NCBI RefSeq assembly: GCF_900111305.1
Contig: NZ_FOGS01000002.1
Coordinates: 124,001 to 188,000 of the forward strand
Origin: Vreelandella subterranea
GTDB lineage: Bacteria > Pseudomonadota > Gammaproteobacteria > Pseudomonadales > Halomonadaceae
Length of the DNA stretch: 64,000 bases
Direction of reading: 5' to 3'
Made by a program: the position numbers and the translations under genes. Positions 59,165-64,000 of this stretch are shown here, piece after piece; positions within the stretch are counted from its first letter, which is position 1; every line of letters begins with the position of its first letter. Under the pieces are notes generated by a model that saw only the letters and a program-made list of their open reading frames with translations, had not been told where the DNA came from and made no database searches.

Positions 59165-60121
59165 TCAGGTCTCTACGACCGATGACAATAGTGGGCATTG
59201 ATCGGGCAGCACCACCTGGATGGCCAACGGCACGACGTCAGCGCGAAAGCGTCGATAATGGCGTGCCTCACCATCCAGGGTTAACGGCCACGGGGGATCT
59301 TCATATAATGTCGACACGCTGAGCGCCCGCGCCGATACATAACGCACGAAGCGCCCCTGACTGGGGAAACTCTGCAATTCCCTGATCAAATCGGGCAGCG
59401 CTTTCGCGGTAAGAAAATCCTTGACCACGAGAATATCGAGATGTCCGTCGTCCAATTTTGCCCTGGGGGCCAGCACCTGCCCACCGCCTGACTGACGGCC
59501 GTTGCCAATTGCCAGCAGTAAAAGCGACGTCGACTCCTGCTGATCACCCCAATATAGGGTGCCACGATAGCTGCGATGTCGCCATGCCTTGACGGCTCCC
59601 ATCAGTGAATAAGCTCCCCCACCCAGGATGCGCTTGAGCATTTTGGGGGTCGACGAGGTAATTTCAGCACCAAAGCCTGCCGTCATCATATTGACGTAAT
59701 AGCTGGTGACCGACTCAGTATCGCTCTCGGCACATAGTTTAACGACGTCAATCGGGTAGTCAGAAAGCGTCAACGCCGCCGAAAGCGCCTCTGACGGCTC
59801 CAGCGGCAAGCCTACCGAGGTGGCAAAGTCATTGGCGCTACCCAAGGGGACAATCCCCAGAATCGGCCGCCGCTCTTTATCCAGGCACATCAGGCCGTTC
59901 ATCACCTCGTTGACGGTACCATCCCCGCCACAGGCAATCACATGGGTCACTCCCATACCGACGGCGGACTCGGCAAAATGCTTGGCATCGCCTGCTTCCC
60001 AGGTTACCCGAACACTAATCGGCATCCCTGCCTTTCTCTGCTCAGCTACCGCTTCACGTAACGCCGCATTACCGGCTGATTTACCATTAACAATGAGTAA
60101 AAAACGCTTTGGTGTTGTCAC
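59165..60121 (-). CDS. yegS: YegS-type lipid kinase (diacylglycerol kinase catalytic domain)
   Basis: Member of the diacylglycerol/sphingosine kinase-like family; Escherichia coli YegS phosphorylates phosphatidylglycerol in vitro. 318 residues from a GTG at 60121 with AAAGGGA at good spacing. An ATG at 60157 overlaps the pepN stop but lacks a ribosome site. LLIVNGKSAGN at the N-terminus, ACGGDGTVNEVMNGL (the GGDGT nucleotide loop) and LGIVPLGSANDFATSVGLP are present, along with DDGHLDILVV in the C-terminal domain. Confidence 0.92.
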   Translation of the reverse strand: MTTPKRFLLIVNGKSAGNAALREAVAEQRKAGMPISVRVTWEAGDAKHFAESAVGMGVTHVIACGGDGTVNEVMNGLMCLDKERRPILGIVPLGSANDFATSVGLPLEPSEALSAALTLSDYPIDVVKLCAESDTESVTSYYVNMMTAGFGAEITSSTPKMLKRILGGGAYSLMGAVKAWRHRSYRGTLYWGDQQESTSLLLLAIGNGRQSGGGQVLAPRAKLDDGHLDILVVKDFLTAKALPDLIRELQSFPSQGRFVRYVSARALSVSTLYEDPPWPLTLDGEARHYRRFRADVVPLAIQVVLPDQCPLLSSVVET

Positions 60122-60156
60122 TGAGATTCCCTTTCGTCGCCGCTCCCTCGTGATCA

Positions 60157-62787
60157 TTACGCGAGCGCTTTTTCAACCACCTCGTATACATTGCTCGAGA
60201 GCGGTTCGCGTTGAATGCGTTCAAGCTCTGACCGCATCAGGTCCTGCCGCGTTTCATCGAACCGTTGCCAACGGGTCAGCGGCGTAATCAGACGTGCCGC
60301 TATTTCTGGGTTCAGCCTGTTGAGCTCTATCACCACATCCGCCAGCAGGGCATAACCCTGTCCATCCAGGCGGTGAAAGTTGACACGGTTCTGAGCAAAA
60401 GCACCAATTAGCGCACGCACGCGATTGGGATTTTTCAGCGAGAAGGCCGGATGGGCCATCAGGTACTTCACCCGGTCGAGCACGTCCGGCTGGGGACGCG
60501 ACACCTGAACCGTGAACCACTGATCCATGACCAGCGGGTCATGGGCCCACTTTTCACCGAAGGTCTTAAGCGCTGGCGTGGCCAGGTCGTCGCGGTCACT
60601 GTGAACCAGCAGCGTCAAGGCATGGCGAACATCGGTCATGTTGTGGTTCGCCGCAAACTGACCTTCGCAAAGCGCCACGCCCTGCTCGTCTTCAATCGAC
60701 ATCAGGTAGCTGAGCGCCACGTTCTTCAAGCTGCGCTGGGCAATCTGCTCAGGGGTCGGCGCATAGGGTTCACTGGAACGATTGGCCTCAAAGGCCGCCA
60801 TGAACTCATCACGCAGCGCCATCGCCAGTGACTGTCGGACAAACTCTCGGGCTGCATGAATGGCATCGACGTCGACAATCGGCTGTTGCTCGGCGATGTA
60901 CGCTTCCGAAGGTAGCGTAAGCATTTCGGCCAACACCGCCTTGTCCGACGGTGTATTGCTCAATAGCGTTCGGAATGCCTCGACGACGCGGCTGTCCATT
61001 ACCTTTTCAACACCATTGCGGTGAGCGGCAATCAAGTCATCAAGCGCCAGCATTGCCAGCCGCTGCCCGGCATCCCAGCGGTTAAATCCATCGCTGTCCT
61101 GGGTCAGCAGGAAGGCAAGATCTTCACGTGAATACGGAAAATGCAGCTTCACCGGGGCGGAGAAGTTACGTAGCAGCGAAGGCACCGGAGCCTCGGCCAC
61201 GTCGGTAAATACGAAGGTCTGCTCGTCATCGCGCAGATGGATCACGGTCTCTTTGCCGAGCTTTTCGCCTTCCAGGGTAAGCGCCAGGTCCTGGCCTGAC
61301 TTGGTACCCACCAGGCCCATGGCGATGGGGATATGCAACGGGTCTTTATCCACCTGGCCCGGCGTGGCGGGGGTCCGCTGACGCAGCGTCAAATGGTACT
61401 CGCCGTGGGCATAGTCATACTCGCCATGGGCATCGATTTCCGGGGTCCCCGCCTGGGAGTACCAGCGCATGAACTGACTGAGGTCGAGTCCCGAGGCCTC
61501 TGCCATGCAATCCACGAAGTCTTCGATGGTGACCGCCTGGCCGTCGAAGCGCGCAAAGTAACGATCCGCCCCTTGCCGAAAGGCGTCCCAGCCGACCAGA
61601 TTGCACAACATGCGGACGATTTCAGCGCCCTTTTCATAAATGGTCAGGGTGTAGAAATTGGTGATCTCAATATAGTGATCAGGCCGTACCGGGTGGGCCG
61701 TTGGCCCCGCGTCTTCGGCAAACTGTGCCGTGCGGAAAAACGACACGTCCTGAATGCGCTTCACCGGCGCGGAGTTGGTCTCGGCCGAGAAGCACTGGTC
61801 GCGGAAGACCGTGAAGCCCTCTTTCAGGGACAGCTGAAACCAGTCGCGGCAGGTCACCCGGTTCCCCGACCAGTTGTGAAAGTATTCGTGGGCAACGATG
61901 CCCTCAACTGTCTGAAAGGCGCCATCGGTGGCCGTATCAGGATGGGCTAATACCGCCGCCGAATTAAAGATATTGAGGCCTTTGTTTTCCATGGCCCCCA
62001 TGTTGAAGTCGTTGACCGCCACGATCATGAACAGATCCAGATCGTATTCGCGCCCGTAAGCCTGTTCATCCCACGCCATGGCGCGTTTGAGTGACCCCAT
62101 GGCGTGATCGGTTTTCTGCAGGTTCTCCTCTTCCACCCAAAGCTGCAGCGTTACATCTCGCCCGGACTGGGTGGTGAAGTGGTCTTCCACCTTATGCAGA
62201 TCCCCAGCGACCAGAGCAAACAGGTAGCAGGGCTTGGGGTGCGGATCTTCCCAGACGGCAAAGTGACGACCGTTTTCAAGATCGCCTTGCTCAATCGGGT
62301 TACCGTTGGCGAGCAGGACGGGTTCGCGCTCGCGATCGCCGATGACGGTCACTTTAAAGGTCGACATCACATCCGGACGATCAGGGTAAAAGGTGATACG
62401 GCGGAACCCCTCCGCCTCACACTGGGTGCAAAACATGCCGTTGGATTGGTAAAGGCCTTCCAGGGCGGTGTTGTCCTTGGGCGAGAGTTGCACCTCACTT
62501 TCCAGGGTAAAGCGCGCAGGCACCCGCTCGATACGGAGCCCCTTCTCGCTTAACTGATAATCGTTATCCGCCAGTGGGCTGCCATCAATCAGCAAGGCGT
62601 CAAGGGTCAGTTGCTCACCGTCAAGCTTGAGTGGTTCATCAGCATTGGCCGATGCTTGTCGCTCGATTTGCAGACGCGCTTTTACTCGGGTCGCGGCGGG
62701 GTCAAGATCAAACGTCAGCTCGGTATGGGTCACCCGATAGGCGGGAGGCTGGTAATCGCTTAAATAAACCGGCTGCGGATCAGACAT
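60157..62787 (-). CDS. pepN: Aminopeptidase N (M1 family)
   Basis: Main broad-specificity cytoplasmic aminopeptidase. 876 residues. GAMEN at 264-268 binds the substrate N-terminus. The zinc site is HEYFH at 300-304 with the third ligand Glu323 (SLKEGF). The long C-terminal helical domain is present. AAGGAG is ideally placed before the ATG. Confidence 0.98.
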   Translation of the reverse strand: MSDPQPVYLSDYQPPAYRVTHTELTFDLDPAATRVKARLQIERQASANADEPLKLDGEQLTLDALLIDGSPLADNDYQLSEKGLRIERVPARFTLESEVQLSPKDNTALEGLYQSNGMFCTQCEAEGFRRITFYPDRPDVMSTFKVTVIGDREREPVLLANGNPIEQGDLENGRHFAVWEDPHPKPCYLFALVAGDLHKVEDHFTTQSGRDVTLQLWVEEENLQKTDHAMGSLKRAMAWDEQAYGREYDLDLFMIVAVNDFNMGAMENKGLNIFNSAAVLAHPDTATDGAFQTVEGIVAHEYFHNWSGNRVTCRDWFQLSLKEGFTVFRDQCFSAETNSAPVKRIQDVSFFRTAQFAEDAGPTAHPVRPDHYIEITNFYTLTIYEKGAEIVRMLCNLVGWDAFRQGADRYFARFDGQAVTIEDFVDCMAEASGLDLSQFMRWYSQAGTPEIDAHGEYDYAHGEYHLTLRQRTPATPGQVDKDPLHIPIAMGLVGTKSGQDLALTLEGEKLGKETVIHLRDDEQTFVFTDVAEAPVPSLLRNFSAPVKLHFPYSREDLAFLLTQDSDGFNRWDAGQRLAMLALDDLIAAHRNGVEKVMDSRVVEAFRTLLSNTPSDKAVLAEMLTLPSEAYIAEQQPIVDVDAIHAAREFVRQSLAMALRDEFMAAFEANRSSEPYAPTPEQIAQRSLKNVALSYLMSIEDEQGVALCEGQFAANHNMTDVRHALTLLVHSDRDDLATPALKTFGEKWAHDPLVMDQWFTVQVSRPQPDVLDRVKYLMAHPAFSLKNPNRVRALIGAFAQNRVNFHRLDGQGYALLADVVIELNRLNPEIAARLITPLTRWQRFDETRQDLMRSELERIQREPLSSNVYEVVEKALA

Positions 62788-62852
62788 GATGAGAAACTCC
62801 TTATGGTCAGTGCTGTTATTGGCGGCGTACAGAGACTATCAGGGCGCGGGGG

Positions 62853-63338
62853 TCAATCCCGGAAATTATCGAACTGAAGCGGTAGTTCCGGTCCTCCCTC
62901 ACCGCGCAATAGCGACATGACGCTTTGCAGGTCGTCACGCTTTTTACCTGTGACACGCACCTTTTCACCCTGAATTTGTGCCTGGACTTTAAGCTTGCTG
63001 GCCTTGATACGCTTGACCACGTCTTTTGCCTCGCTTTGATCCAGCCCCTGCTTGAGCGCTACCTCCTGACGAGCTTTGACACCCGATAGCACAGGGTCTT
63101 TAATGTCCATGCAACGTGCATCGATACCCCGCGCAATCAAGCGGTTACGCAACACGTCCAGCATCTGCTTGAGCTGAAAATCGACCTCGGCTTCAAGCTG
63201 CACCGACTCCTTTTCAAGCGTAAAGGACGCATCTACCCCTTTGAAATCAAAGCGGGACTGAACTTCGCGGTTGGCCTGGTCGACGGCATTGGCCGCTTCG
63301 TGCTGATCAAACTCAGAGACAATATCAAATGAGGGCAT
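62853..63338 (-). CDS. yajQ: YajQ-family nucleotide-binding protein
   Basis: Small two-domain protein of the UPF0234 family. Relatives bind nucleotides, and in Xanthomonas a member binds cyclic di-GMP. 161 residues. [20 protein letters not shown] at the N-terminus, SRFDFKG and VKDPVLSG-like [15 protein letters not shown] are family signatures, with a [13 protein letters not shown] segment near the end. Confidence 0.95.
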   Translation of the reverse strand: MPSFDIVSEFDQHEAANAVDQANREVQSRFDFKGVDASFTLEKESVQLEAEVDFQLKQMLDVLRNRLIARGIDARCMDIKDPVLSGVKARQEVALKQGLDQSEAKDVVKRIKASKLKVQAQIQGEKVRVTGKKRDDLQSVMSLLRGEGGPELPLQFDNFRD

Positions 63339-63464
63339 AGACGGATTCCTGACAGGACATGACCCACTATTCTAGAGCAGCCAGCCCCCTACCGGCCAAT
63401 TCTGTCGGTAGAAATCGCCGAAATACTGAATCCAGCCAACTTATCGTGGAATAAAAGGGGATAC

Positions 63465-63481
63465 GCCTTGATGTTCAAGGC
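63465..63481. promoter_or_regulatory. Perfect inverted repeat between yajQ and cobO
   Basis: GCCTTGA-TGT-TCAAGGC, 7-bp arms and 3-bp loop, 60 bp before cobO. It has no T-run, so a terminator is unlikely. It resembles the leader hairpin of the cold-shock gene (CTTGA and TCAAG arms, 3-nt loop). No cobalamin riboswitch was recognised in this gap. Confidence 0.45.
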
Positions 63482-63540
63482 ACGATGAATCGCTTAACCT
63501 AGGACGCCGCACCCCCTATTCTCGACCCTGAGGAAAGTCC

Positions 63541-64000
63541 ATGTCTGACCGCAATACACGCCATAAAGCATCAATGGAAAAACTCAAGGCACGCGTCGAT
63601 GAGAAGGTCGCGGATGCCACCGAGCAGCGTGGTCTAGTGCTCATCAACACCGGCAACGGCAAGGGCAAGACGACAGCGGCCTGGGGCACGGTGACCCGCG
63701 CCCTTGGCTACGGCTATAAAGTTGGCGTCGTTCAGTTTATCAAGGGGCTTTGGGAGTGCGGCGAGCGCAATCGACTGGAAGAAGACCCCAACCTGAGTGT
63801 TGCCATCATGGCCACCGGTTTCACCTGGGAAACGCAAAACCGTGAAGCGGATACCCAGGCATGCCAGGAGGTATGGCAAGACGCAGAGAAAATGCTGGCC
63901 GACCCCGACACCTACCTGGTGGTGCTGGACGAGATCACCTACATGCTCAAGTTTGGCTATCTGGATATTGCCACGGTCAAGGCCGCCATAGAAAAGCGGC
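63541..64000 (+). CDS. cobO: Corrinoid adenosyltransferase, C-terminus beyond the window
   Basis: CobA/CobO/BtuR-type ATP:corrinoid adenosyltransferase, which makes adenosylcobalamin. 153 residues are visible and the frame is still open at 64000. The P-loop GNGKGKTTA is at about 39-47, then VGVVQFIKG, and VVLDEITYMLKFGYLD with the conserved Asp-Glu. GAGGAAAG precedes the ATG. Whether the organism makes cobalamin or only salvages it cannot be told from here. Confidence 0.96.
   Translation, partial: MSDRNTRHKASMEKLKARVDEKVADATEQRGLVLINTGNGKGKTTAAWGTVTRALGYGYKVGVVQFIKGLWECGERNRLEEDPNLSVAIMATGFTWETQNREADTQACQEVWQDAEKMLADPDTYLVVLDEITYMLKFGYLDIATVKAAIEKR

Noticed and set aside
63359..63540. Cobalamin riboswitch before cobO
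   Set aside because: No B12-box-like GCCACTG element and no suitable multi-stem layout was recognised.

Overview
The window is an ordinary chromosomal segment of a GC-rich gammaproteobacterium. Protein families and gene order fit a Halomonas-like member of the Halomonadaceae: the layout closely follows what I remember of the Pseudomonas chromosome, several proteins carry acidic insertions or tails, and there is a cytochrome bc1 operon. This placement is an inference from gene content. No insertion sequence, prophage, CRISPR array, tRNA or rRNA gene was seen. The one structured RNA gene is rnpB.

Layout. (1) 1-7766, minus: start of the division and cell wall cluster, rsmH-ftsL-ftsI-murE-murF-mraY-murD, with murD cut by the window edge. 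Upstream are a four-copy 15-bp tandem array and rnpB, and no mraZ. (2) 8283-12369: rsmI, divergent from lpoA-yraN-diaA-dolP. (3) 12493-17451, minus: sspB, sspA, petC-petB-petA, rpsI-rplM. (4) 17688-21756: zapE, zapG, a Nif3-family gene and a DegS/AlgW protease. (5) 21796-28644, minus: hisD, hisG, murA, ibaG and mlaBCDEF. (6) 28872-35976, plus: kdsD-kdsC-lptC-lptA-lptB, rpoN, hpf, ptsN, rapZ, ptsO. (7) 35998-47900: pmbA, darP, tldD, yhdP, rng, maf, mreD, mreC, mreB. (8) 48130-51397: gatCAB. (9) 51447-64000: sixA, gpsA, htpG, a lytic transglycosylase, a LysE exporter, a cold-shock protein, an acidic lipoprotein, a YegS-type lipid kinase, pepN, yajQ and the start of cobO.

How the genes work together. 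Most of the window builds and maintains the envelope. It covers peptidoglycan precursors (murA, murD, murE, murF, mraY), their polymerisation and turnover (ftsI, lpoA, the lytic transglycosylase), cell shape (mreBCD), LPS precursor and transport (kdsD, kdsC, lptABC), and phospholipid homeostasis (mla, yhdP, dolP). A DegS-type protease would report envelope stress. The rpoN-hpf-ptsN-rapZ-ptsO block links sigma-54, ribosome hibernation and the nitrogen phosphotransferase system.

I found no exotic new system. The most interesting signals are regulatory: two tandem sigma-54-type -24/-12 elements directly in front of rpoN, the 15-bp array in place of mraZ before the division cluster, repeated short tandem duplications in intergenic DNA, a strong sigma-32 promoter before htpG, several perfect inverted repeats, and an acidic lipoprotein with an internally duplicated helical motif.
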